From: CALBGR01 sp964499935 | Lineage (GTDB): Bacteria; Patescibacteriota; Saccharimonadia; Saccharimonadales; UBA4665 | NCBI GenBank assembly: GCA_964499935.1 | Contig: CAZCMS010000004.1 | Location: forward strand, 1 to 53,197 | Length of the DNA stretch: 53,197 nucleotides | Reading direction: 5' to 3' | Part shown: piece by piece, positions 1 to 7,192 of the stretch | Position numbering within the stretch: position 1 is the first letter of the stretch | Layout: each line of letters opens with the position of its first letter | The notes under the pieces: model-generated | What the model was told of the DNA's origin: nothing | Databases searched by the model: none | What the model saw: only the letters and a program-made list of their open reading frames with translations | Translations under genes and position numbers: made by a program

Positions 1-894
1 GTCGTCTTCGTCATCGCGGGACTTCTTGCCCTTGCGCGGCTTCGGGTCTTCATCCTCGTCGTCATCTTCGTCGTCACGAGACTTCTTCGACTTGGAACCC
101 TTCAGCTTGATGCCGTTCTGGTTTACCCAGCGGTCGAAATCGGCTCGCACGTCGGCTTCATTCACTTCCGGGTTAGCCAGCAAGTCCAGGTCATAGACCA
201 GCAGCGCGGCTTCTTCTTCGGTAAGCGCGGTGCGCTCGCCCTTCTGAACTTCCCACTGCGACGCCGGAGACGCGTCCTTGTTGTACTTGACCAGAATGTC
301 GCAACCGAACTTGGGGTGCGACATGCTGTAGCTGTTCGTCTCGCCCGTCTTCTTGTTCTTCTTGACGTTCATGCTCTTCAGGCCCTGGATGCGTTCCATC
401 AGGGTCTTGGGCATGCGCACGACTTGAACCGGCGTCCACGAATCGCTGTCCTTGTCCTTCACACCGGTTTCACGTTCGGCCTTGGTGTGCTTCGGGGACT
501 TGCTGGGTTCGTTGTCCTGTTCCTTCCGGATGATGGCGTTCATCCAGAATTTCTTGTCGAACTGCACAACGACTTCGCTTTTGTCGCGGTCTTCCGAATA
601 GACGTTAAGCTGTTCGGCAGCGGAACGCCACGGATCGTAGACTTCCGAATCCTGATTGCCGGTGCTGCTGTCAAAGCCCGGCACCGTCTTCGGAAACTTC
701 GTCTTTTCGCCGTTCTTCTTCTTGCCCTTCACCCAGTATTGGGCGCTGACAACGACGCCGGGCAGCAGACGAATTTGCGTCCACTTGCCATCCTTGAATT
801 CTGCGATCTTGACGAGATCGGCGGGACGGGCGGACTTCTCCTTACCGCCTGTCTGCACGTCGTCCATCTCGCGCCATTTGCCTTTACCTGCCAT
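1..894 (-). CDS. ssDNA-binding protein, gp32-like (C-terminus cut by window edge)
   Basis: The frame opens with ATG at 894 and is still open at base 1, giving 298 visible codons. The N-terminus is short and basic. A globular part follows (KIAEFKDGKWTQIRLLPG near residues 29-46, aromatic-rich stretches at 84-120). It ends in a highly acidic tail in which KSRDDED occurs twice (residues 271-277 and 291-297). A basic N-terminus, compact core and acidic tail that recruits partners are the layout of T4 gp32-type proteins, which coat single-stranded DNA at the fork. Its place next to primase, polymerase and helicase fits. No clear zinc site is visible (one Cys at 198), so homology to gp32 is inferred from layout rather than a diagnostic motif. 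A phage-type octamer (931-938) precedes the start. Confidence 0.6.
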   Translation of the reverse strand, partial: MAGKGKWREMDDVQTGGKEKSARPADLVKIAEFKDGKWTQIRLLPGVVVSAQYWVKGKKKNGEKTKFPKTVPGFDSSTGNQDSEVYDPWRSAAEQLNVYSEDRDKSEVVVQFDKKFWMNAIIRKEQDNEPSKSPKHTKAERETGVKDKDSDSWTPVQVVRMPKTLMERIQGLKSMNVKKNKKTGETNSYSMSHPKFGCDILVKYNKDASPASQWEVQKGERTALTEEEAALLVYDLDLLANPEVNEADVRADFDRWVNQNGIKLKGSKSKKSRDDEDDDEDEDPKPRKGKKSRDDEDD

Positions 895-930
895 GACTCA
901 TTCCTTACGCTGGGTTGATCTTGTGACCCT

Positions 931-938
931 ATTAACAG
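931..938 (-). promoter_or_regulatory. phage-type promoter octamer CTGTTAAT before the SSB gene
   Basis: The minus-strand octamer CTGTTAAT, followed by AGGGT, ends 36 nt before the ATG at 894, inside the 52-nt gap between two genes. It is one of eleven minus-strand copies near gene starts; see the finding on the shared motif. The promoter role is inferred from placement. Confidence 0.6.
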
Positions 939-946
939 GATCGTGT

Positions 947-1741
947 TTAGCCTTCGCTGGGCTGGAAACCGTCCACCGAAATTCCGGTGTTGCGCCAGTA
1001 CATGAACTGCATGGCCCGATAGATTTCGCCCAGTTTGTCCGGGTTTGCAGCGGCCCAGCGCAGGCAATGCGTGTTGTCTTCCGACACGCCGTCCCACAGC
1101 TTCACGTAGGGCGGCATGCCTTCGATGTTGCCCTTGTAGTTGGCGGCGCGACGGAAGTGGTTCAGCACGTTCTTGACGATGTAGCGCTGCACCAGTTCTT
1201 CCCAGCCCAGGCCGAAACGATCAGCGAGTTCGAAGAAGACCGAAATCGACGCGCGCGGACCACCGATGATGACGGTGCCCAACCAGTGGTTCGTCAGTTC
1301 CACGTCACCCATGTGTTCACGGGTCTTGCCAGCGTCCATGAATTCGCTGTAGCCAGTCGTGAACCAGTGTGCAACGGTCTGCACAAGAAACACGTGACGT
1401 TCTGCCGGATCGGTGTTGACCAGCTTGTCCGCGTGGAACTTGACCATCGCGGGCCATGCTTCGCGGAATGCACCTTGAATCAGGAAATGCAGCAGGTCCA
1501 CGACTTCGGTTTTGCAGTTCTCCGCATCGGTTGCGGCGTTGCCTGCCGCCCACCACGGAGCGTATCCGGCGGATTCGGCCAGTTCCTTCGCTTCGTCGCG
1601 CATGGCCGAAGTGGTGTCAACCTTGGGATCGACCAGCCATTGCGGCCCGGCCAGCTTGAAGCCGAGTTCGTATTGCATGCCCACAACGGTCGTGAACTGT
1701 TGCACGAAATCACCCGGCATCAGGTTGATGGTTACGCTCAT
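947..1741 (-). CDS. dimeric dUTPase (MazG-like fold)
   Basis: 264 residues. It hydrolyses dUTP to dUMP and PPi, keeping uracil out of phage DNA and supplying thymidylate synthase. The all-alpha dUTPase family is recognised by its acidic helices: EAKELAESAGYAPWW (E..E...W, residues ~50-64) and ENCKTEVVDLLHF (E..D.LHF, ~75-87), which carry the metal ligands. The start is the ATG at 1741, preceded by AAGGAA; the frame extends upstream to 1804 but without a ribosome site. It overlaps the stop of the upstream sigma-like gene as ATGA, so the two are probably translationally coupled. Thymidylate synthase is encoded 2.5 kb away on the same strand. Confidence 0.75.
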   Translation of the reverse strand: MSVTINLMPGDFVQQFTTVVGMQYELGFKLAGPQWLVDPKVDTTSAMRDEAKELAESAGYAPWWAAGNAATDAENCKTEVVDLLHFLIQGAFREAWPAMVKFHADKLVNTDPAERHVFLVQTVAHWFTTGYSEFMDAGKTREHMGDVELTNHWLGTVIIGGPRASISVFFELADRFGLGWEELVQRYIVKNVLNHFRRAANYKGNIEGMPPYVKLWDGVSEDNTHCLRWAAANPDKLGEIYRAMQFMYWRNTGISVDGFQPSEG

Positions 1742-2706
1742 GTGTTTTTCCTTGGTTCGAGCACAAAGCTCATTAGGGTTTGTCGATCTGCTGCGCGAAT
1801 CCATTGGGGAATCCCCAACATCGTGCGCACCAATCCAACAGGGTCAATAATTCGCGCGCGATATGCGATGTGTTCCAGTTCTTCGCTGGTCGTATCGAAA
1901 TCGGCCACCGGTTCCATATCGGTTCGCTCTTGCAAATCTTCTATGGACTCGTGTTCTTGTTCCGCAGCTTCATCAGCGACTTGTGATCGCGCGCCTTTCA
2001 GCCACGGATTGATGAAGGTTGTGAGCACGCCTAAACGTGCGTCACAGCGATCAATCGCTTTGCCCACCATCATCAAATGGATTTGGGCAACATCATCAAG
2101 CTTGACCTTGTGCGAGTAGTCCACATACGTGCGCTTTGCACTCAGCAGCGCCATACGTGTGTACTTTTCCATGATCTTGCCGCGCCACGTCCTGGCTTTC
2201 TCATCCCAGAAAGCGGATTCTTTGGCGGCGGCATACAGTCCGCTGTCGGTGTTCGCCCCGAGTTCGATTTCGAGTTCACGCAAGCGGATTTGCAACGCCG
2301 GATCGTTCGAATCGTAGAAAGCGTTGTGCAGCTTCACGTACTCCGCGCCCTTGTCTAGAAAGACGGACAGCAGGCCGAACAATAGACCGCGATTGAAGTA
2401 GAGCTTTCGATAAGCGTCTAACGCATCCTGTGGCTCTTTCAGTGCCATCGCGTTGAACAACAGCGTAGGCAGCTTTTCTTTCTGATCCGAAGTCAGCTTC
2501 GTGTTCGGGGCCAGCGTCTGGCGCGCACAGAACTTCGCAAACATGTTGCGTACCAGTTCCGGACATTCGAAGATGATCGGGGTAAGTGCTTTCCAGATCA
2601 GCATATCGAGTGTTTGCAGATACTGGCTGCTACTCAGATTGTCCGATATGGATTCCTTGTGCGTCTTTAGCGACGCAAAGGTTTCGGAATGCGTGTAGGC
2701 ACTCAT
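1738..2706 (-). CDS. sigma-factor-like protein (candidate gp55-type phage sigma)
   Basis: 322 residues. Residues ~178-243 resemble sigma70 region 2: an N-terminal helix (KIMEKYTRMALLSAKRTY), then LDDVAQIHLMMVGKAIDR, CDARLGVLTTFINPWLKG and ARSQV. These match the usual pattern of L.DL.Q.g..gl..A...fD...G..FsTy...WIr. That region contacts core RNA polymerase and the -10 element. I see no region 4 helix-turn-helix after it; T4 gp55 also lacks one. The acidic residues 245-280 have no obvious counterpart. The start at 2706 follows AAGGACGCG, and a phage-type octamer (2741-2748) lies upstream, so it may control itself. It could instead be an unrelated helical protein; a profile search would decide. 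Confidence 0.6.
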   Translation of the reverse strand: MSAYTHSETFASLKTHKESISDNLSSSQYLQTLDMLIWKALTPIIFECPELVRNMFAKFCARQTLAPNTKLTSDQKEKLPTLLFNAMALKEPQDALDAYRKLYFNRGLLFGLLSVFLDKGAEYVKLHNAFYDSNDPALQIRLRELEIELGANTDSGLYAAAKESAFWDEKARTWRGKIMEKYTRMALLSAKRTYVDYSHKVKLDDVAQIHLMMVGKAIDRCDARLGVLTTFINPWLKGARSQVADEAAEQEHESIEDLQERTDMEPVADFDTTSEELEHIAYRARIIDPVGLVRTMLGIPQWIRAADRQTLMSFVLEPRKNT

Positions 2707-2740
2707 TTCGCGTCCTTGTGTCAGGTGGTCAGATACACCT

Positions 2741-2748
2741 ATTAACAG
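2741..2748 (-). promoter_or_regulatory. phage-type promoter octamer CTGTTAAT before the sigma-like gene
   Basis: CTGTTAATAGG on the minus strand, ending 34 nt before the ATG at 2706 and directly downstream of a terminator for the preceding gene. Promoter function is inferred from position and recurrence. Confidence 0.6.
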
Positions 2749-2752
2749 GATG

Positions 2753-2788
2753 CAAAAAGATTGCCGGACCCCATTTCTGAGGCCCGGC
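2753..2788 (-). terminator. rho-independent terminator
   Basis: On the minus strand, GCCGGGCC pairs with GGTCCGGC (8 bp, one G-T wobble) around a 10-nt loop and is followed by AATCTTTTT. It lies 6 nt after the stop of the SWIM-protein gene and just before the octamer at 2741. Confidence 0.7.
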
Positions 2789-2794
2789 GTTGGG

Positions 2795-3316
2795 TCATCG
2801 CTGCTTCTGGCGCAACTGTTCGAGGCGCATTTGCTTCTGCAAGTCGTCCATCTGCTTGTTGAACTTCGTCGCAATCATCACCAATTGCGGGCGCAGGCGC
2901 GTCGCCACCAAAACCAGATGCTTGCACATCGCGGTTTTCATCTGCGGATTGCGGATGACCGGGGGCTGATCGATGGCTTGCAACAGGTCGGAACCATCCT
3001 TAGCGTGCAAGGCGTAGTCCCAGCGATAGCGGAAATCGAAGCACGAGCAATCAGCCTTCACAAACACCTTGCGCTTCTTCCGATCAGGAATGATCGTGAA
3101 CATCGAAAGGTACTTCGGACTGTGCGTGAGCTTGATGATGTTGCCGTTGGGCATCTGCTCTTTCACGGATTGCGTTTTTGCTGCGAAGTAAGGCACCGGA
3201 CCGAATTGCGGGTCTTCGGTGATGCCCTGCTTGGCTTGCAAAATCTTTACCAGATTGGCAGCTTTCCATTTCCGACGCGGATCGGTCAGACGCAGAATGT
3301 AATCTAGGGTAAGCAT
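2795..3316 (-). CDS. SWIM-type zinc-binding protein
   Basis: 173 residues. Cys90 and Cys92 (DCSCFDF) with Cys131 and His133 (MCKHLVL) form C-x-C-x38-C-x-H, the SWIM zinc-finger signature. SWIM domains mediate protein-protein or DNA contacts in MULE transposases, MEKK1 and Shu2-type recombination proteins. The flanking sequence is basic (PDRKKRKVFVK) and the C-terminus is a Gln/Arg-rich helix (MDDLQKQMRLEQLRQKQR). ATG at 3316 is preceded by AGGAG. Its terminator sits directly downstream. The molecular role is unknown; the replication neighbourhood hints at DNA metabolism. Confidence 0.6.
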   Translation of the reverse strand: MLTLDYILRLTDPRRKWKAANLVKILQAKQGITEDPQFGPVPYFAAKTQSVKEQMPNGNIIKLTHSPKYLSMFTIIPDRKKRKVFVKADCSCFDFRYRWDYALHAKDGSDLLQAIDQPPVIRNPQMKTAMCKHLVLVATRLRPQLVMIATKFNKQMDDLQKQMRLEQLRQKQR

Positions 3317-3349
3317 GTTCTAGCTCCTATTCTGCGATGAAATTTGCGC

Positions 3350-3697
3350 CTAGCTTTTGCTGTTCTGCGCAACCATGCGCTGACCGAAAAACACGACCTT
3401 TTCAGCGTCGTATTTGCCATCGGTATAGCCGCGCTTAGCCAGACCCTGGCGAGCCGCGCACAGACGCCAAATCGCCTTGAACGCGTTGCCTTCCGCATAG
3501 TTCATCCCCAGCGCTTCGATGATATCGTTGCACTCAGCGACATACGGACTTTTTGCGGTTGTGGGGTTCTGGATCGTCACCTTGTAATAGCTGACGCTAC
3601 CACCGGTGTATTCTTTCTCTTCCGCAGGCGCGGCCTTTTGGTCCAGCGTCAGCCCTGCGGCTTTCATGGCGTGTGCCAAGCCTTCTTCTAGACTCAT
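3350..3697 (-). CDS. conserved-looking hypothetical protein
   Basis: 115 residues. The central stretch is dense in aromatic and charged residues (YYKVTIQNP, PYVAECNDIIEALGM, EGNAFKAIWRLCAAR, residues ~37-83), which suggests a compact fold under selection, but I do not recognise the family. ATG at 3697 is preceded by GAGG. It sits 2 bp after the HTH-HAD gene stop and 33 bp before the SWIM gene, so it is probably in the same operon. Confidence 0.7.
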   Translation of the reverse strand: MSLEEGLAHAMKAAGLTLDQKAAPAEEKEYTGGSVSYYKVTIQNPTTAKSPYVAECNDIIEALGMNYAEGNAFKAIWRLCAARQGLAKRGYTDGKYDAEKVVFFGQRMVAQNSKS

Positions 3698-3699
3698 GA

Positions 3700-4212
3700 T
3701 CAGTCCTCGATTGCGGGGGTTTGGTCGGTACGTGCAGCGCCGTGCAGCACAAAGAACGGTTGATCGTCAATCCACACATCGATCTTGATTGCGTGGTGGC
3801 TGTACATGAATTCGGCCTTGGCCTGACGGCTCGTGAAGTAGATACCGTCCACCTTGCCTTCGAGCGCTGCCTTTACTGCATAGCCTTCGCTTTCGTAGCG
3901 CATCGTCACCACGTAGACACGGTGACCGCACATGCGCATCATCGTAATGATCTGATTCCACATGATCGGATCGCGGGTGTAGGTATCGTCGTAATCAAGA
4001 GAAATGTTCATGTCGTACCCTTTGTTTATTCGTTTTGCTTCAAGCTTCCAATTGAAGCGTTGCCAATCGTGATAAGGCATTTCAGCCTTGCCGCGTTCCC
4101 ACTTCACCCAATCGGACTTATGTACGCTAATGAACTCAGCAGCTTCATATCGCGTCATTCCTGATTCGGTACGAAGCTGCGTAAGTTCTTCCGGTGTCGG
4201 ACTTTTGTTCAT
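3700..4212 (-). CDS. HTH (XRE-like) - HAD phosphatase-like fusion protein
   Basis: 170 residues, two parts. Residues 5-60 resemble an XRE-type helix-turn-helix (LTQLRTESGMTRYEAAEFI, VHKSDWVKWERGKAEMP). Residues 68-160 look like a small HAD-superfamily domain: motif I LDYDDTYT (Asp73, Asp75), motif II VVTMR (~101-105), and a late acidic motif WIDDQ (147-151). HAD enzymes include nucleotidases and polynucleotide phosphatases; the substrate is not predictable here. A second in-frame ATG at 4011 (Met68) lies exactly at the HAD boundary after GGGTACGAC, so the phosphatase part might also be made alone. The start overlaps the stop of thymidylate synthase (ATGA). Confidence 0.65.
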   Translation of the reverse strand: MNKSPTPEELTQLRTESGMTRYEAAEFISVHKSDWVKWERGKAEMPYHDWQRFNWKLEAKRINKGYDMNISLDYDDTYTRDPIMWNQIITMMRMCGHRVYVVTMRYESEGYAVKAALEGKVDGIYFTSRQAKAEFMYSHHAIKIDVWIDDQPFFVLHGAARTDQTPAIED

Positions 4213-5225
4213 ACGGCAACAGGTGCCGAAATGGCCGGGTGGTGTTCGTATCCGACGAGTTCGAAATCCTCTGGTTCGTATTCAAAAATCGACGCAGGTT
4301 TCCGAAGAATTTTGAGTTGCGGCGGGGCCAGGGTTTCGCGCGAAAGCTGTTCACGCACCTGATCCAGATGGTTCGTGTAGATGTGGCAATCGCCACCGGT
4401 CCACACGAAATCGCCCACTGCATAGCCAAGCTGCTGCGCGAACATGTGTGTCAGCAGCGAATAGCCAGCGATGTTGAAGGGCACGCCCAGGAACATATCG
4501 GCGCTGCGCTGATAAAGCTGGCACGACAGACGGCGGCGCGGAACGTTCATACTGTCCAGTAACTTATGTTGAGGCTCTTCAGACAAACCGCGTAGGGCCG
4601 CTTTGTCGCATCCGTTTGCCTCTGCCCACATGACCCGTTCCATGCGAGTCAGTTCTTCGACATAGAACTGGAACAGCGCGTGGCACGGCGGCAGTGCCAT
4701 GTTGTCAACTTGCGCAGGGTTCCATGCACTGACGATGTGACGGCGGCTGTCGGGATTGTCACGCAGCGAAGTGAGCACGTTGGCGATTTGATCTATCTTC
4801 CGATAACGCACATCGCCTTCGGTCACGTAAGCCGTACCATCGGTGAATTCAACAGGACGGAATTCTTGCCCGTAGTTTTCCCAGTGCATACCGCTCAGTT
4901 CGAGTTCGCCCGGCCAAGCGCGCCACTGCGACCCATACACCGGCCCCAGATTGCCGTCAGCATCCGCCCATTCGTCCCAGATGTGCACGCCGCGATCCAC
5001 CAAATATTTGATGTTCGTGTCGCCCTTCAGGAACCAGCAGTTTTCAACCGTGATGCCCTTCCAAAACAGCTTCTTGGTGGTCACTGCCGGGAAGTATTTG
5101 TGCAGCGGAAAACGCATCTGCATGCCAAACACGCTGAGGGTGCCGGTGCCTGTGCGGTCGGTCTTCTTGCGGCCATTTTCGAGCACGTAGCCCAGGCCGT
5201 TTTCATAAATGCGAGGATGGGTCAT
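4209..5225 (-). CDS. thyA: thymidylate synthase
   Basis: 338 residues. It methylates dUMP to dTMP with methylene-tetrahydrofolate. All family hallmarks are visible: DRTGTGTLSVFG (23-34), LGPVYGSQWR (93-102), the nucleophile loop ALPPCHALFQF with catalytic Cys181, RRLSCQLYQRSADMFLGVPF (231-250), GGDCHIYTNHLDQV (277-290), and a C-terminus ending in APVAV. Asn251 in PFNIAGY is the residue that selects dUMP over dCMP, so this should be a true synthase rather than a hydroxymethylase. It is longer than E. coli ThyA (264 residues); about 40 extra residues follow the catalytic loop (~190-230). The stop overlaps the next start and the start overlaps the previous gene by 4 bp. Confidence 0.95.
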   Translation of the reverse strand: MTHPRIYENGLGYVLENGRKKTDRTGTGTLSVFGMQMRFPLHKYFPAVTTKKLFWKGITVENCWFLKGDTNIKYLVDRGVHIWDEWADADGNLGPVYGSQWRAWPGELELSGMHWENYGQEFRPVEFTDGTAYVTEGDVRYRKIDQIANVLTSLRDNPDSRRHIVSAWNPAQVDNMALPPCHALFQFYVEELTRMERVMWAEANGCDKAALRGLSEEPQHKLLDSMNVPRRRLSCQLYQRSADMFLGVPFNIAGYSLLTHMFAQQLGYAVGDFVWTGGDCHIYTNHLDQVREQLSRETLAPPQLKILRKPASIFEYEPEDFELVGYEHHPAISAPVAV

Positions 5226-5548
5226 AGAGCCTTTCCGTCAACACGTTGGTTCAGAATCATTTCTTGGAATGCGAGCGAAGGTCGCACGTTGTGTTCCGCG
5301 ATGTAGTGGCGATATCCTGCTGGCCACTGCCACCCGGTCCACGTGTACTCTTCGTGGCCGTTGCTTTGCTCACAGATGCGGCAGCGCGAAGAACCGCGAT
5401 ATGCGTCCACGCGGCAACGTTCTTGCACACTGTCCAGCGCACGCAAGAATTCGTCTTGACCTGTCCACGGCAGCGCTTGCGCACGTGGCGTAGGTAGTTT
5501 GGGTTCACGTGGTGATACCCAATAGCCTTCACGATTCAGAGGGTTCAT
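5222..5548 (-). CDS. small CxxC zinc-ribbon-like protein
   Basis: 108 residues. The C-terminal half has a conserved-looking block: SSRCRICEQSNGHEEY, then WQWPAGYRHYIAEHNVRPS. Two cysteines in CxxC and two spaced histidines suggest a bound zinc. Similar CRxC...WPxGxxHYxxxHxVR blocks occur in small uncharacterised phage and bacterial proteins, from memory; no function is established. The start at 5548 (MNPLNREGYW) is chosen over the upstream ATG at 5656 because GGACAGG precedes it and overlap with the next gene is then only 20 bp. Confidence 0.65.
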   Translation of the reverse strand: MNPLNREGYWVSPREPKLPTPRAQALPWTGQDEFLRALDSVQERCRVDAYRGSSRCRICEQSNGHEEYTWTGWQWPAGYRHYIAEHNVRPSLAFQEMILNQRVDGKAL

Positions 5549-5888
5549 GGCCTGTCCAACTGAGGGGTTTACCGATGCGTTCGCCGTCGTCATAGAAGAT
5601 GGTGCCGACAACGAGAAAGTTCGCATACTCTTCGTCCCACTCTTCCATGCCGTCATTGATCACGAAATCGGGACTCATCTGCGCAACTCGTGGTATGAAT
5701 TCATCCGCCCAGAGAACGAAATCTTTCGCACCAGAATTGCTTACGCGGTTTTCCGCCCAGATGCGGGCTTCCACCACATTGCCGCGCGTTTCTATCAGTT
5801 TCTGAACGAACTCATGAAAGAAAATCGACTTGCCCAGATAGTAGACGTGGCGACGTTCGACATTGATAGCTGCGTACAGGGTGCCCAT
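5529..5888 (-). CDS. hypothetical protein
   Basis: 119 residues, unrecognised. It starts MGTLYAAINVERRHVYYLGK and has an acidic C-terminal half (NDGMEEWDEEYANF, IFYDDGERIG). AAGGA lies 7 nt before the ATG at 5888. It sits 3 bp after the next upstream gene and overlaps the downstream gene by 20 bp, so it belongs to the thymidylate-synthase operon. Confidence 0.65.
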   Translation of the reverse strand: MGTLYAAINVERRHVYYLGKSIFFHEFVQKLIETRGNVVEARIWAENRVSNSGAKDFVLWADEFIPRVAQMSPDFVINDGMEEWDEEYANFLVVGTIFYDDGERIGKPLSWTGHEPSES

Positions 5889-5891
5889 GCG

Positions 5892-6095
5892 TTAGTCCTT
5901 ACGGATGATTCGCAGTGTGTCCAGCGACGCTATATCGTGAATCACACGCTCGTTGTACAGAAGCTTGTATGTGCCATCCGGCAGACGTTCCAGATTCAGA
6001 ACCGTAGGAATGTCTGCGCGGATCGCTACGGCTTTTGATATCGGCAGTTCGATGCCGAGTTCTTCCAGCCGCAACGCGCGATAGGGTTCACTCAT
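5892..6095 (-). CDS. small hypothetical protein
   Basis: 67 residues starting MSEPYRALRLEELGIELP. The ATG at 6095 is preceded by AGGGG at 6 nt, whereas the upstream ATGs at 6119 and 6101 lack a suitable site. It overlaps the end of the metallopeptidase gene by 8 bp, which suggests coupled translation. No recognisable motif. Confidence 0.6.
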   Translation of the reverse strand: MSEPYRALRLEELGIELPISKAVAIRADIPTVLNLERLPDGTYKLLYNERVIHDIASLDTLRIIRKD

Positions 6096-7122
6096 CGTCA
6101 TCCCCTGACTGCTCTTCATCCGGGCCGTGCAGCAGGTTGTGCTTTGCGCTCGAAATGGTCTTTTCTGTGAGCTTCACGACCGATTTCGGCAGCGTCATTC
6201 CGCACACGTGATAGGCGAACGATTCCGCGATGGTTTCCGTGTAGGCCACTGTCGCGTATTCGGTGATCACCGGCTTCAGGTCTTTGCGTTCGATGTGCGT
6301 GGGCCACACCGAAGCAACTTCTTCCACTTCGCCCGTCTTCAGCAGGATATTCAATTCCTTCGGGCTGAGTCCGTGCGTTGCCTTGATCTTACGCAGAATC
6401 GCCGTCAGCGCCAGCTTTTCGTCATCGTCGTCAAGCGAGCCTTTGAGATGGCTCAGCGTGAAATCCTGCGTCAAGTTCTTCAGGAATCGACGCGTAATCT
6501 TCTGATCAACTTCGGTGATCTTGATGGACGTGTTGTAAAGCTTGATCCACTCTGATTCGATTTCCATCGAACGCAGCCACGCGCGGTGCAGGCGGTGTCC
6601 CAGTTCGTGGGCGAACAGCAGCGGGTAGTTCGACGGTGCGTCATGCTCAGGCGCGATCTGGATGCGCGAACGTCCCTTCTTGGGGTGCAGGTAGCGCCCC
6701 GCCCAACGCTGCTTTCCAGCCGGGTGCATTTCCCAGATGATTTCGTCTTCGGCCAGACCTTCAAGGCCGAACTTTTTCAGGTTCTTGAACGTGATGTTCA
6801 GCGCAGTATTGACCGATTTGCGCACATCCTTTTCGGGTTCGTAGAACCAGTACAGCTTGCCGAAGCGTTCGTGCTCTGTGTGACCACGGTACAGCATAGC
6901 CGTATCGCATCCATAGACCTTGCCCGCACGCGGGTTCGGCCCCAGGTTGATCAGCACGTATTTCACATCCACTTCTTCGCTGTGGCGCAGTTCTTGGATG
7001 TGTTGGTTCTCCACATACAAGATGTTCACGATATCGCCGTCAACCTGCTTCACCTTGGCGAGCGCTGTACGCTTCTTGTCATCGGTTTCGATGATCACAT
7101 AGTCGGCTTTCTTAATCTTCAT
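6088..7122 (-). CDS. zinc metallopeptidase-like protein
   Basis: 344 residues. The core is LLFAHELGHRLHRAW (168-182) with the zincin HExxH motif at 172-176. A second conserved-looking helix, YTETIAESFAYHVCG (294-308), offers Glu300 as a third zinc ligand in gluzincin style. The N-terminal ~60 residues look like a small beta domain. No signal peptide or membrane segment is visible, so it should act in the cytoplasm or inside the virion. Possible roles are processing of phage proteins or attack on host proteins; the sequence does not tell. The C-terminus is acidic (EEQSGDDDE). It probably starts a new unit after the terminator at 7134-7174. Confidence 0.65.
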   Translation of the reverse strand: MKIKKADYVIIETDDKKRTALAKVKQVDGDIVNILYVENQHIQELRHSEEVDVKYVLINLGPNPRAGKVYGCDTAMLYRGHTEHERFGKLYWFYEPEKDVRKSVNTALNITFKNLKKFGLEGLAEDEIIWEMHPAGKQRWAGRYLHPKKGRSRIQIAPEHDAPSNYPLLFAHELGHRLHRAWLRSMEIESEWIKLYNTSIKITEVDQKITRRFLKNLTQDFTLSHLKGSLDDDDEKLALTAILRKIKATHGLSPKELNILLKTGEVEEVASVWPTHIERKDLKPVITEYATVAYTETIAESFAYHVCGMTLPKSVVKLTEKTISSAKHNLLHGPDEEQSGDDDE

Positions 7123-7133
7123 TTTCGTTCCCG

Positions 7134-7174
7134 GAAATAAAAAGCCCGGCCCAGGTAACTAACCGGGCCGGGCT
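7134..7174 (-). terminator. strong rho-independent terminator
   Basis: On the minus strand a perfect 10-bp stem, AGCCCGGCCC with GGGCCGGGCT, around a 12-nt loop, is followed by TTTTTATTT. It ends transcription of the PQ-rich protein gene at 7193-8470. Confidence 0.85.
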
Positions 7175-7192
7175 GAGGGGAGTGCTTCGGGC

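Noticed and set aside
656..2119. 487-codon plus-strand open frame
   Set aside because: It runs across three well-supported minus-strand genes (SSB-like, dUTPase, sigma-like) and their intergenic promoter region, and has no ribosome site or recognisable domain.
4209..5225. Thymidylate synthase homologue as a dCMP or dUMP hydroxymethylase for base modification
   Set aside because: Asn251 in PFNIAGY, the dUMP-selecting residue, and the C-terminal APVAV are kept, and no kinase or glycosyltransferase for modified bases is visible in the window.
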